A stretch of 64,000 nt of DNA from Cristatella mucedo (taxonomy: Eukaryota; Bryozoa; Phylactolaemata; Cristatellidae): NCBI GenBank assembly GCA_009760855.2, contig WPIO01000058.1, forward strand, positions 1,333,501-1,397,500. The letters run 5' to 3'. The position numbers were made by a program, and so were the translations under genes. Each line of letters begins with the position of its first letter. The stretch's first letter is position 1. The notes under the pieces are model-generated. The model made no database searches. It was not told where the DNA came from and was given only the letters and a program-made list of their open reading frames with translations. This document shows, piece after piece, positions 1-14,602 of the stretch.

Positions 1-261
1 GAAGCTTCCTCTTGTTCTTAGGACTGCATTTGGGTCTTGAGGCTGGGGAGTCTGTCCGACTCAGAAAGCAGCCACATTAACGGCTAACGAGAACATAACA
101 GGAGACGAGTTCTTTAAACTTTCTAGGCTAAGGAATATTCTTTCGCTCGCTCTCTTGCACCATCTCGTAGCGACTACGGGCGAGTAATCTCGCTCTTTTG
201 CAATGACACCGAACGTTAAAGAAGACGGTTAATCGCAGTGCCAAGCCTTGATTTCCCATCG

Positions 262-358
262 ATGAATTTGGAAATAATATTAATAACGATAGTAATGCAT
301 TTGTATGGCGCCCTCAGAGAACTGAATCTCTTTATGGACATTTCACGGGTGCTTTAAA
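262..358 (-). mobile_element. LINE-A 3' end fragment
   Basis: The reverse strand carries the LINE-A 3' signature (AGAGATTCAGTTCTCTGAGG, then GGCGCC in place of GGCGCTT) followed by a degenerate ATTA-rich tail. Only the last 100 or so bases of the element are present. Confidence 0.75.
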
Positions 359-1929
<1,571 letters not shown>

Positions 1930-2145
1930 AAAGTCTTGTACATGCTGTCACTAACTGAACTTGCATGCTGAACCTGTGCATGTCACCGCTAACCATATTA
2001 TTCTTGTTGTTTATCGAGCATGCTACCACTGGCAATCTGATCGTGTTTCCTTTGCAGAAAATCTGAAGCGCCTAGAAAGAGATTCCTAGAAAGTGTTCTC
2101 TGAGGGCGCTTTATCAAGTGTGTTATTATTATTATTATTACTCTT
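1930..2145 (+). mobile_element. LINE-A 3' UTR fragment with TTA tail
   Basis: It contains the family's 3' UTR words (GCATGCTGAACCTGTGCATG, then CACCGCTAACCA) and the terminal GAGGGCGCTTTATCAAGTG, followed by TTATTATTATTATTA. No coding part is retained. Confidence 0.85.
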
Positions 2146-2149
2146 ATTT

Positions 2150-5100
2150 CTCTAGCGGAAGTATATCCCGCTAGTTTAAAATTGGGGCTAGTAGGAATTC
2201 TGAGGCTAATGCACGTTTTTGGAGTGCGTATTTATTATGAATCGGTTTTTAGAAGAGCTAGCAGGTTGTAGACATGTGGTCGGTTGCATATTTACAGGTA
2301 TCGAAAAGGTAATCCGACGGACGTTCACCGCGAAGCCTCGAGCATTCCGAATTGAGGGATCCATTATATTTTTGGCAAGTTTGAATTCGTGCGTAGTGCG
2401 GCTTCAGGCTCTACAGAAATAAGATTTAAGCACTGGCGACCCATGGGGGTGCACTTGCTTCCCCTCCCCTGCACTCGGGGTGGGGGAGGGCGAGCAGCAA
2501 CCTCGCCGCCCAACATACCTACGCCCTCAACCAACACGTAAGACGAAATTATGTATTACTTACAGTCGACGAGCAAGCGCGAGTGCGCGCGTCGAATAAA
2601 CATCAGGCTTGCGCGAAATAACTTTTTTTTAATTACGTGCGCGAGTCTTGCCCCCAAGATGAAAATTCTCGCGCGCCCCTCAGTATAGCACTGTATAAGC
2701 AAATTTCAAATAAGTCTCTCCTTGCTCTTGTATGTTTTTAAAATCTCTCTGCCTTGATTAATCAGAAGGACCTATTGTTTCTCAGAAACATCGTGTCTGT
2801 GCTCATGACAATATTTTGAGATTTTCTGGGTTGGGTGTTAAATACGGAAATAGTAGTAAGTTGGCCGATTTAACCACCTCATTTGTACGGCGGCAGAAGA
2901 GCCTTACCGGCTAGCATCACCGCTTGCAGTGGGAAATTTAGGATCGCCCACTGCAGGACTCAAAGCTATGGCCTGAGTCATGAAGAGCTAACACCTGACA
3001 CCAAAGCTAAGACCCAGGGCCAAGTTGCGGACATCAGGTTCACTCATATAGCATGAGTTATTCCGCTATCCAAATTGGCAAAGGTTTGACGGAAATAACA
3101 TTATAGACGAGTAGAAATAGAAGTGTAGCAGTGCAATTGCTTTAAGCAAATATTTCGCTTAATGTTATAGCCGAGTAAGAAAATAATATAGATGCAAATA
3201 TAATTGAAAGGTTACTGACACTCACCTGGATGCATTTTGCTCTACGCGTGGGTACAATTTATCAAGACAATAGCGAAAAAGTCGCCTGTGAAAGTATCTG
3301 TTAAGATGCGAAACGCCAACAAAGCATACTCCAGCGTGTCGGGCGTCCCGCCAGGCCCCGGGCACCTCATTTTGCACGCGAACACTACAATGCAACATTT
3401 GAAGATAGAGTGAACAATTGCCACGCGCTAGATGGAATTTCTTTCTCACTACTAGACGATGTGAGAAATATCAAATTTAGCCTGCAAGATTCCGTGTCCT
3501 TTATTGGCTAGTGCAGAGGAGAAAGTTTCTGACATCTAGACGTAAGGAGTTGAACTTGTTGGAACGTTGAAAGTAACAGCTCACAAAAAGCGTTAGCAAC
3601 CTTTTTCCAGCTTCCAAGTAAACGAATCTCAACTTGGATTCATTTGTTGCTCTTTATTTCTCGTAAATGTGATCCAAAAATTGCGAATATCTCAGTTTTC
3701 TCATCGGAAATAATTCAATTTAAAGTAAATCCCTTTCTGGTTGCACGAGCAAATTGTATTTGGACTATTGGATATTTTCTGTAATTCTGAGGTACAAGAA
3801 ATTAGGAGATCCTCTTAACAAAATTTCAGTACCTAGTATAAGGATTACTTTTCCAGACGGCTTTCTGCGGCGCGCCGTGACGTGCAGCTTCAAGATAATT
3901 GCTGCTGCTGCTGGGACAGCCAGTTTTCCTTTTAGTTTGAACTAAACAAACCGGTCGCATGGTGCACCTTCGGGGTGATGCAGCACACGCACATTCTTTC
4001 TAAGCAGGCTATAAAGAAACCTTCAAGTTTTGCCCTCGAAACCGAGCTAAAACGCCATCCAGAGATAGGCGGCCGAGTTATTTTAGATGGCACGAAAGAG
4101 TACATTCTGACCCATCTTTGGAAGAAGCCGCCATATTTTTAAAAGCTTACCCTATTTCTTTTTGGGAAGCTAAAGAGCGCTGCCAAGTGATACGTCTTCC
4201 CAGCTTGAGCCTGGGCCTCTCAAACGGTTGGGGAAATGGGTGGGCAGGGTTTCAGAAGGCTCGTTGGGACCTTTTGAGGTACTTCAGAGGTGCCAAATTA
4301 GAACTGCAGCTCTGAATCGGACATCTGGGAGAGCCCTAAAGCCTTTCTGGTGCCATCCGGTTACAAAAGAGCCTGAGTGCTTTCAAAAGCGACTCTACTA
4401 TCCGTGGAAAAGAGTCGCCAAGCGACGCTAGCTGCCCTAAGCGGCACTAAATGACTCATGAATCTTGGCATTCAGTGGTGTTGCTCCTATTTTTCTGCCT
4501 AATGCCGCAGTGCCGCCAGTTGAGCAATGTCCTGGCAATAAGCTTCGGAAGATCAGTGCTCATGCCGACAGCTTACTGTTGGTCACCAATTTTTTTCGTG
4601 AAGTTGACCGCGGATACTTTAAATACCGCAAATTTGTATTTGCTACTACAATCCATAGCGTAGCTAAAATAAGAGAGCTGCTTCTATATGACATCCTAAA
4701 TAGAATCATTCAATTTTTTCAGTAAATTGGGGTCGTTTTGAAGATTGCTAATCTGCTTTCTACATGCAAAGCGCTCAAGACAGTTAAATATCTTATATGA
4801 CCTTGCACTTCCTGGGATTTCCGGTCACACCAAAGCGGGTCAGACTTTGCTTCTCCTTGAAAAACTCCAAGATACGTGCCTATGAACAAGTGATGCTTGT
4901 ACATAGGTTGAAAAAGAATAAAATGTAAATGTTCTGAGAGATCGAAAACAAATTTTGAGCAGCTAGGGTCCACCTTCAATTCAAAATACAAAGCAACAGG
5001 AAGCTGTATGCCCTGGGACCGAATACCGAAAAAGAATGTTGCCTCAAGCATGAGAGATCTCGCCATCACCGAGTTACCGGATTAGTGCTCTAATCAATAG

Positions 5101-5570
5101 ATCTATCTAGACTATTCTAAGAAGGACTTTCTCAAGAGGGTAACACAGCCTTGACTTGATTTTAGAAGCTTTGTTAAGCACACCAGACGAGGTGTGACGG
5201 TTCTTATGTGCTAATGAGCAGGAGCTAAATTAAGTGTGGCTGAAGAGCTCAATGCAGTGGTGGTCTGGCCAATTTGCTACTCACCTTTTCAGCAACAAAT
5301 AATTACAAACCAATGGCAAGATGGACAATTGAGACAGTAGAATGGGTGCATCTCAAGTCTTCTACTGTTCGATCGGATTGCAACTGCACTGGCAAGCAAG
5401 CTGCTGATAGATTGATTTGAGCTAGCATTCATCTAGTCATGCATTAAGCACACACCTGCCAACATTTGGTCTTGTTTTCGAACCTTGCGACATATAGGTA
5501 TATTCAAATATGCTTAGCCCGCCTTCTTATCGCAGACCATGACATATTGTTTGAACTATTACTACCACAT
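2150..5570. other. No gene recognised
   Basis: Apart from the SINE relic at 2.9 kb I see no coding region. Open frames are under 120 codons on both strands. A short C/G-rich stretch lies at 2,455-2,500. Confidence 0.6.
2868..3010 (-). mobile_element. tRNA-derived SINE, old partial copy
   Basis: The + strand has GGCAGAAGAGCCTTACCGGC then ATCACCGCTTGCAGTGGGAA and GGATCGCCCACTGCAGGACT, the reverse complement of the SINE body. The tRNA-like head is degraded. Confidence 0.75.
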
Positions 5571-5574
5571 TAGG

Positions 5575-5708
5575 TCTTAGCCTATGGGGTAAGATGCTGG
5601 CATTTCACGATCCAGATCGTGAGCTGGAGCTCTTCAGGAGGTAATCTTGTATTGCCCACGGCAAGCAGGAGCAATGCTCACCAAGGCTGCTCTTTCGCTT
5701 TACAGAAT
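5575..5708 (+). mobile_element. tRNA-derived SINE, old copy
   Basis: GGGGTAAGATGCTGGCATTT with a CACGATCCAGATCGTG hairpin, then TATTGCCCACGGCAAGCAGG and AAGGCTGCTCTTTCGCTTTA follow the SINE order with many changes. Confidence 0.55.
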
Positions 5709-5934
5709 GAGGCTGCTGAGTAAGCCAATATTTACTTGAACTTCAAACCTTGTGCAGTTAAAGCTAGCCGCTATTGTTGGACCAGCTCTCGACGGCACAG
5801 GCTAGAGCCAATCGAGCTGACAAGCCAGAAGCAGCAAGTGCACCAGGTCCAGATGGTCATAGGATTTACATGCACAACATAAGAAGTTTAGGCAAGTTGT
5901 GCAATTAAGACACTGTTTTCAACCGCAGCCAGCA

Positions 5935-6060
5935 CAGTATTTCGTAGTGAAAGCTGCTTAGGCTTTGAGTGAGCTAGAAAGCGCTCCTACCTAAAGTCCA
6001 CATGGTCTGTGTAGTTTTTTGGTGTTACAGACGGAGATGCAATACCAGAGCACGGTTAAC
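5935..6060 (+). mobile_element. LINE-B 3' end
   Basis: GAAAGCTGCTTAGGCTTTGA, then TTACAGACGGAGATGCAATA, resembles the 3' end of the element at 11.4-11.9 kb, without its repeat tail. Confidence 0.6.
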
Positions 6061-9000
6061 GGAGGAAAGCCGATCGTGTCAGTTCAATGCCACCAAGCAG
6101 AAGCTCAAATCGGTCTGGATGATTGGCTGCCCGGCTGGAAAAAACCGGTTCGATGCACATTGCTCTTGCTATTAGATAAAAAAGAGCCCCATCAAAAAAC
6201 AAGTGTAGGAGCAGCTGTCCCAGTGAGTCACAAATAACTAGCCAACCTATGACGTTGGTTCCATACCTATTTTTAGCTCATTGATGACCCCATGTAATTA
6301 TAGGCAAATCGGCTTTATCTCAGCTAGGGAGGCTCTGATGTCACACGGTCTGATGACTCAGGCCAGAGGTTATGCTATAGAAGCAGCATTTGAGTGAGTT
6401 TTTGGTCTGCAATGTATGAAACAATAACGGTTAGCAAAGGCACTGTCACAGAGGCTGTAGCTCTCGTTATTCGTCCTGAGATATGACTCTGGTCATGCTT
6501 ATTGCCAGGTTACAATTGTTTGTTTGAATAGTCGCCAGCCTCTATAATTCTCTGTCCAAGTGACTCCCGCGAGCTCTGCATACACGAGGCCTAGGCCATT
6601 AAATATCTTGTCGTTTTAATGTCACCCAACTGCTTTTAGTATTTTCTCCCAAAAAGAAAACACCCACAGACAGTGCATGTTCTGCTAGTCCCTGGTCTTA
6701 ATGTAAAGAACATCTGCTAATCAATCAGAGGCCACCACCCTCCTTTTGACAAGCAACACCAGATTGAAGTGTTGGTTCCTACAGGGATGGTTCTTAAGTT
6801 CTTAAATAACTGTGGCCTGGGCGTCGTGAAGGTCTCAGTCCCTGGCTGGTGGATCTTCATGCCAGTGGTATGCCAGCTCTCTATGGGCTGTCTGCTCGTG
6901 GGTGACTAATTACCATTTGAGTAGGTCGGTGCAGTTTCTTGGCTTTGATGAAGGCTGGGCCGCAGGTGCTGCTGGCTCACCGAGAGAACTGTGCCACAAG
7001 ATCGGGCAGTAATTCGATGAGTGGTGGGCATACACCAGGGGGGGGGGGGTAATAGACCGGTTATGGTGAGCTCATGCATCACAAATCCCGACTCTCTGCA
7101 TTGCTTTAGCAGTCTGATGTTCTTTACTTCTCTGGAAGTACGGCGTGTTTACACAACTAACAGCGATTGGTCTAACAGGGTGCAGCGGCTTTCAGCTCAC
7201 GACACGATGGATTGGTGTACGAAGTCTATGCATGCGAACGATGAGCACATGAGACCAATGCTTGGTCTTTTCTACTTTTGCTGAATATTGCAAAGCGCAA
7301 GATAGCCGGACCCCTCTTACACCATATGTGACCAAAGTCTATTCTTAATAGCTTCAGAACGATGATAAGGCACGAAGCAGCCTTAGGGTATGCCTTGCCT
7401 CCTAAGCCATGCAAAGCATCTTGGGCCCAAGCAGTTGCCAGGTACACCTCTTGAAAACCATATGTCAAAGGTTAGTGGACAACTCAAGTGATCTAAAAAG
7501 GAATGCTCCACCGTGGAGTGGTGTTTGCTCGCCTGAACTACCAAATAGATTATGAATTATGAATGCAGCCCACACTATTGGCACACTTCTTTCTTTTCCT
7601 AATACTCCCTAAGTATGACTTTAGGTGTGCTATTATGCATCTGATGAAGATGGGGGATGGATGCAGGCTACAAACTGGTCATACTGGTCATAGCTAGACC
7701 AGATCAATTTAGTATTGCACTGGGTTAAGTTTGCTTTAAAACCAGGACGGTGTGATCTGGACCAAAATAATGTGCACTTCAGTGCCTAAAACCCAATTGA
7801 ATGGTGACTTTGTGATTAGTTTTTGCTGAAAGCAAGTGCTAAGCACCTAGAGTTCAACTTACATGACGAAACCGTGTTAGTTTAATTCCAGTGTTTGTGA
7901 CCAGTGGCTGTACTGTGGTGGTAAGTTCAAAATAAAGCACGATTGGAGACGGTCTGACGTAGGACTGAACGCCAAAAAAGAAATTTTATCTCGAGCAGCA
8001 TGCGATTTCACAATCTCTTAGCTACCAGATTGAGCTACCGTGACTGCTCTCGACTTTCCTGCCGGAAGTATGCCTGCCAGCCAATTCGAGTGAATTAAGA
8101 TGTTTTACAAAGCTTCGTTCCTTCCAGATGATATGGTGGATGGTTACACTAAAAAAACCTATGGGAGTGAGGTTAGCAGCTTTTTTGATGGCCAAGCATT
8201 TGAAGTAGGATGGGTTCACAAGTGCAACGATGTGTAGGGGGTCTGCCAAGCCTATTCACCTCCCCCCATACAAACTCGGCGTTCGAAAGTCCCTGTTCCC
8301 GTTCTTGAGAGCTTCCACATTAGTTACTTCCGAAATGGAAAACGCAGAGCTAATGATGATCTTTTTGAAGCCCGAAAACAATGAGTGTGCCCATACTGTC
8401 TCTGCCTGTATGGCTAGTGTTTTCAGTCAATCCAATCAAATGATCATCTTAAATGTTCTATGCTAATAATAATTTATTAGGATTATATTGCCCTTTATTC
8501 AATTGCATGTGGTAAAAAATTGTCCTCTTGCTATTCATGAGTATTGGAAAGATTCGCCGATCTATCCTGGGCCGTTAAGGTATTGACCAAGGTCACTTCT
8601 GTGCTTATGCAAGCTGGGTATGTTGTCACTAATTAAACTGACTTGCTTCATGTACAACATAAGTAAAGTGCCTAGTAAGAGATTTACTGAGAGCGATATG
8701 CAAGGCTTTATTTTAATAATAATTATTTATATTACTTGGATTTCCTAACCAACAGATTCTGAGGCATTCATGGCTTAATTCCAAATAAATTACTACCAAC
8801 TCCATGCATCTTATCGACACATCGGAAGATTGAACTGAAGTAATAAGCAAAACTTCCAGGGGTGCAACCTACAAGAGTGCTCTTCTTTCTACCTTCGGAG
8901 GAAATACAGCACATGCCGTGTAGCAGTTGTATTGCACCATGGCTTGGAAGGTGACGGCATGCAGCCAGTCAGCAAGACATGCTCGAGCTGCTACTTGGAG

Positions 9001-9234
9001 TGTTAAGGTCAACTGTGCACCGAGATTCACTGCTTTAATGCCGGCTGCCCATCGGTGGGCTCGCGGCAAGTAAGAAATGCTGAGCCTTGCAGCTTCGGCA
9101 AGGCTCTTTGAAGGAAAGATTTATTGTCAGGAGTGTCAGCATAAGCAGCTATGCAGCAACATAGTGAGAGTGGGGCTGTTGTTCCTCGGCATTTCTCTGG
9201 CTTCTCTGTCAGCAAGGTAGACATGATTGGAGAG
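6061..9234. other. No gene recognised
   Basis: Unique-looking sequence without recognisable exons; the longest frames are under 95 codons. A G10 homopolymer run lies near 7,040. Confidence 0.6.
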
Positions 9235-9575
9235 TCAATGCCTAAAGTAGCAGCATCCTTTGTGGACTCGTGTCCCCCAGTACCAACCCCACAGGACCCC
9301 ATCCCTCCATTCCGTGTAGAAAATCAATGTCCACATTCAAGGAGGCTACGAGCAAACTCATCCTAAAATTAATCTCTCAATCAAAGAAGACTACTAGTCC
9401 TCTAGACCCTATGCACACTGTCCTACTTCTAACCATGTTATGCTTATTGCCACTGAGCGTTCTGCCACTAACCGTTTAATTGTGCTTCCTTTGCAGCAAA
9501 TGTAAAGTGCCTAGAAAAAAATTGAGTTCTCTGAGGGCTCTATATCAAATGTATTATTCCTATTATTATTGTTAT
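9235..9575 (+). mobile_element. LINE-A copy with internal deletion
   Basis: A fragment of the segment before the reverse transcriptase core (STFKEATSKLILKLISQSKK then TTSPLDP) is joined directly to the family 3' end (TGCAGCAAATGTAAAGTGCC, TTGAGTTCTCTGAGGGC, TATTATT tail). Most of the reverse transcriptase has been deleted. The same protein segment is seen in the long copy at 59.5-59.7 kb. Confidence 0.85.
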
Positions 9576-11384
9576 ATGGAACAATATCTCAGAGAATGAC
9601 TGTGAGATCGCTATTCAAAGCTGTGGAGTGGCTCCCGTCTTTTCTGTCATGCTTATTCTATCTTAAAGATTAGACTAAAAACAAACCAAAACAATCAAAA
9701 ATAACGGGGCACATATATGCTCTTATTTGCTCGTAAGTTTAGCTTATATATCATTTTCTTGAAAAAAAATTCCAGTGTGGAGTGACTGGGGTGGATTAAA
9801 GGGAAGAGTGGGGAGAAGGTTACCACTGTAAAGCAGCAGAGGAAAAGTATCTGAAGCACAGGTGGCATGGGAAGAGGGCCAGGAGAAGCCGGCTTCACTC
9901 TCATTACTGGCTTTCCACGATTGTCGTTGGGCTATTGATCAGATCATTGCTAGGTGCAAGCCTATTGCAATCTTCAGCACTGGGAACTCATTCACACGCT
10001 TGCAACATCTGTGCTCTGCAATGCTAGCAAAAAGCTTCTGACTGTCGGCTAACACATTCTAGTCAATTTTATGCAAATCATTCCGTTATTTCATGTGTCC
10101 AACTTGGAGCCATATGTACAATGTATTTGTTGATGATGCAGAAAAAGCATAAACCATCAATGAATAGAGTGCGCTCAAACACTTCCGGCGTCCAAGAAAT
10201 ACCATTTAATCGTGCGGTATCAACTTTTTTTACATGCTTAGTAAAAGTAGAATAATTAGATTTCCGATAGGCAAATACTCTTATTATAGGACACAAATGC
10301 AACGTTTCTACTTATGTTTTTGTTTTGCTCAATTAATAGAAACCACGTTTCTTGTTTTAGAGGCTCAAAAGATGTTCATAATGCTTGTCGTCCAGGAGCA
10401 GATGATGGAAGTTTTTAATTAAGTGTCCTTTTCGAAAAATCTTTGAATTAAATACTATTTCAAATGTTAAATTGCACTAGTTGTTTGTTAAACTTCAGCT
10501 ATATGTTAGAATACTACTTATGTCAATTGCAAACAAAAGTGCACGGTGGTCTGGACCGAGAGCAAGTGAGATGTGGACCACTCAGTGTACACTTCTTTGT
10601 AGGAAGCTTTTTCCTGTATAATGGGTAAAACGCTCTGGATGCAGCAATGGCAGCAGCGCTTACAGCTACAATCGCTTGGGATATTAGCCACTCATCTTAT
10701 TCAGACGCTTTATTTATGATTTAGGCCTCAAGCCCACGACCCTTTGTCTTTAATGTCAAATGTTTATTTTTCCCCTCTAATCTAAAGGTGCTCTAATGCA
10801 ACCGTGGCTCATGACTCTTAGTTTTGGTGTCCTCTTTAATGACTGCTTGATTTTCAACTGCTTTATTAAGGAGGGCTAAATAAGAAACCGGAAGTATTTG
10901 TATTTGCTCCTGCTGTGACAGTAGCCGACTGCATTCTGGTCTCAAGTATTTCGTTAGTGAAAAGAAAACACGGACGGAGCGTGGCTGAAACAGCTTCACC
11001 AGTTGTGATATTCAGTTTAGGACATCCGAAAACCTAGATAGGGGTTTGACTTTGCAGAATCAGCTATCCTTCTGAGAGGAAAGACTGATTTTGGTAGCCA
11101 GCAACGACTTGGTAAGAGGTTCTGCGATCGATAGTGGCAGCAGGCGTTAAGTATAGCCGGAATGGAGGCGGCTGTCATTTGAGATAGCAGCACAACATAT
11201 TGAAACGCCGACTTCTCATTCATAAAAATGACCAGGCGAGGCACTTTGATCGCTCTCGACTGATTGCTGCTTGCAGTAGGGCCAGTGCTGCTAGTTCAGA
11301 AATGGACAACCAGCAATAGCTCCTTCCAAGCCGAGACCAGTCTGACCGCATAGGGGAAATATCAACGGATACAGAGCAAAGTTC
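9576..11384. other. No gene recognised
   Basis: AT-rich sequence with only short open frames and no family motifs. Confidence 0.6.
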
Positions 11385-11872
11385 TTGCGCTGACCCACAA
11401 GGCCCGATACAGCTTAGTTCCTTCGTACCTAGCTGAGCTGCTGCACCAGATTCAGCCTCTTCGAGCCTTCAGGTCCTGTATGGACAATAAATTAGCTGTT
11501 TGATTCCTCTGCTTAAAGACCATTGTGACAGAAGCTTGAGCTCTGCAGGTCCTAGACTGTGGAACTCGCTTCCACAATTCCTTTGCAACGAGAACTACTC
11601 TGCTGCTGCTGCCGACTAAGGCTCATTCTTTTCAGCGGTTCTGAACTGCAACTTCCATGCTACTCACTACCTCAACTGCTATCCTGACTTTGCTATGCTT
11701 CCCACTTTCTCTTTAATGCGTGAGTTGAAGTCTGTTGGCTACCGAATGCGTACCGAAAGCTGCTTAGGCTGTGAGTGGGCCACACAAAACTCTCCTGCAT
11801 AACACCCATATAGTCTTTATGGCTTTGTGGAGTTACAGACGGAGATACATTACATTACATTACATTACAAAC
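11385..11872 (+). mobile_element. LINE-B: ORF2 C-terminal fragment with CATTA-repeat tail
   Basis: Broken frames give IQSKVLALTHKARYSLVPSY then LAELLHQIQPLRAFRSC, and after a frameshift SLSSAGPRLWNSLPQFL. The pair YSLVPSYLAELL / RLWNSLP is typical of the C-terminus of non-LTR retrotransposon ORF2. The 3' UTR ends GTTACAGACGGAGATA followed by CATTA repeated about four times. Sequence and tail differ from LINE-A. Confidence 0.8.
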
Positions 11873-14214
11873 AGCAGCTGCCTGGCAAGGCGCCAGTTGC
11901 AGCTAGACCTAGTCAGATGCCTTCTCTGCCTGTTAGATGAGCATGATGAAGCGATGAGATGGCATCTAACCACAACTGCCCCTCTAGCAGCCTAATGGCC
12001 GGTCAACAAGTTTGCTTAATCACTAAATCCGGGGGATTAACAACTACATATTGCCGGCTACCAGCTACTCAGCCTGTCTGATTGAGGTTTTAATACTGTC
12101 ATCGGCTGGGCTTACAACGACTGTGAACCACACCGACCACAGGCCACTCAGTAAAGAAACGCCCTGCTTAAATCATCGCTTCCAGTCGATCACCAGTTAG
12201 AGTTGTGTATTTGTTTTCGGTTTTTATAAGTATTTGTTTTCGGTTGTATTTTTTCGGTTTTGTAAGTATTCGCTGATTATGCCAAAGCTTGTGGCAGGGG
12301 CCGGCCATTGCTCATCACACCAGCTGATCAGACCACTGATTCATGCACTGTCAGCTGCTCTATATTGGATTCTCTAAACATTGTCATCTAGCAGATGTTG
12401 CTTATATTAAAGAATGTTTCGGAGCAGATACCATTGCTTGAATGTTGCAATCAAAAGTCTGAGCATTCAAGTGTCAAGTAATTTGGATCCGAGCACGTGC
12501 TGTTGCAACTCCTTGAAACTTATCTTCATTCACCATTCTGCCCAGTGCTTTGTCCAACCTGCCCTCACTAGTGGAATGCAACAGGATGACTTTACGGTGA
12601 TTGTTCTGGATTATTGTTGCTGCACTTACAAAGCCCAAAGTATGCCCTTGCCCATATAGCCTGTGATTCGTGAGATGCAATCCTGTCGAGAAGCCATTTA
12701 ACCAGTCAACTGGTCGGGAAAACATAGCACGTGTTAAAAGCAGCTGGGGCTACTGCTTTTATATGGCCACTTAATTGGTGCGACTTTGTGTGTGGTTTAT
12801 TGCAAAGCCAATTACTTTGTGAGAGCTGATAAAGCTCCCAGCCTGACAGGTAGCAGTGTGATAGCCCAGGCAGGTAGCCTAGGACAGTCTACATGTCTTC
12901 TAAACTGGTGCCGAGCGGCAGCAGGCAGTGGCGCACTGCGCTAATGGGAATTATGATATAGCTGTGGACGAATTATGCAGCTTCTTTCACGGGCTATTTT
13001 GTCATTGTTCAAATGGTAAATGTGAAGCTAACTAAAATAATCACGAAATTCGACTGCATTGCCAACTTCTCCGAATGATTGGATAGAGTTTGGAGCTTGT
13101 TTTGGAGCAGCAAGGCATCAGTGACCTTTGCAAATTGGTGCAGCTCATTTTATCAGGCGATGCTTTTGCTATTCACGAGAGTAATGGCAGGTGCTGATAA
13201 AAAGAGCAGAGACAAGGCGATCAGGAGGGCTCTGTGCACGGCTTCCTCTGTCGCTAGCTTTTGGGTTTATGAAGAGCTGGTTTGTGGTGACAAGTTGAAG
13301 GCAAGCAGCAGACAATTAAGCCTCTTACCTCACCGGCCTGTCAGGGGTCACAACCAAAGCTGTGATGTACCACTAGTGGACATTGTTCAATGGGTCTTTG
13401 TTTGCTGTGCTGCCCGACCATGTAAAGAGGAAGAAGCCGCTGGGACTACCACTTTGCTCAGTGGCGCAAAGCTGATAAAAGCAGCAGAGAAAACTCGGCC
13501 GGTCGTGAGCCTGCACAGGAGGCTAACTGTTCGGCTGTGACCAGTAGACCACGAGTTTGGGTGTCTACCACCGGTGACTAGGAGCCGCCTGAGTTGCAAT
13601 AGCTACCGAGTCGAAGCTTGATCGAGCTGAGACAGTCCGAACAAATCCTGCTCGTAGGCAGTGTATGCCGTGTTTTGCTTGTGGCCATGCCTCTTATCTG
13701 GTCACGGCACGTTCGGAGAAGAAGACGGTGTAGAATGCAACATAGAGATGAATTGGGAAAGACAGTGTTTCTGCCCCTGAGACGGTGCTCCCACTCTTTT
13801 GTGAGGGCTACCTCAGTGCCATTGGCTCCTGCAAACTCCGAGATGACGGCCGTGTAAGTGGATGGTGCATGCTCGAGGACCATTAAACTGCTGGCACTTG
13901 TAGGCTTCTGCAGGGTGAGGGTGAGGCCTGCGAATGAGCAGGTCGTGATGATGAACGGGGCCGTAGCATCCTGCAGATCGATGTGTAACACTGAGTTAGC
14001 CCTCTGTGGAAGCAAGATACAATATAATTCGTTTGTATTGCATCCTAAGAGAGCCTGGTCTCTATTCAGGCTTTTTGCATATGCCAGTAGACCTGAGCCC
14101 ACAACCTCGGTCATCAAATACATTCAACTGGACATTGGCTCGATGCAAGAGCCTCAGCAATGTTGCACAGCAGCAGAAGCAGCAGCAGCAGCTTGATCAG
14201 AACGAACAGACAGT
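11873..14214. other. No gene recognised; two overlapping long frames of unknown status
   Basis: A 153-codon frame on the + strand (13,079-13,540) and a 181-codon frame on the minus strand (14,123-13,578) are longer than neighbouring chance frames. I recognise no domain in either. The minus frame begins in a tRNA-like word (GACCGAGGTTGTGGGCTC), which argues for repeat-derived sequence. Confidence 0.45.
12205..12275. repeat. Short tandem repeat of TTTTCGGTTTT-type unit
   Basis: The words GTATTTGTTTTCGGTTT, TATTTGTTTTCGGTTGTAT and TTTTTTCGGTTTTGTAAGTA follow each other, about three diverged units. Confidence 0.7.
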
Positions 14215-14602
14215 ACAAACCTCAAATCTTTTGGAGACCGTGCATTTAGTTAGTATGCTCCCAAAGCCTGGAACTCACTCCCGACTTGCATCACAACATC
14301 CCCTGACTTGACCACGTTTAAAAAGAAACTAAAGACGTGTCTATTTATCACAGCATTTAGTGGGTCCCTGTAACTCGTCCTTCATGTGCTTATGCGAGCT
14401 GACACTGTGCATGCTACCACTAACCACATTTGCATGCTGGCCCTGTGCATGTCACCCCTAACCATTTCATGTTGCTTATCAAGCATGAAATTACTCACCG
14501 TTCAATCTCGTTTCTTTTTGCAGAAAATGCAAAGAGTCTAGAAAGAGATTGAGTTCTTTGAGCATGCTTTATCAAGCCCATTATTATTATTATTATTATT
14601 AA
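14215..14602 (+). mobile_element. LINE-A 3' fragment (end of ORF2 plus 3' UTR)
   Basis: The end of ORF2 is visible in broken frames (FGDRAF-like, then CCTGGAACTCACTCCCGACT, and the TTFKKKL region). The family 3' UTR and GAGTTCTTTGAGCATGCTTT then (TTA)n follow. It ends in six TTA units. Confidence 0.88.
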
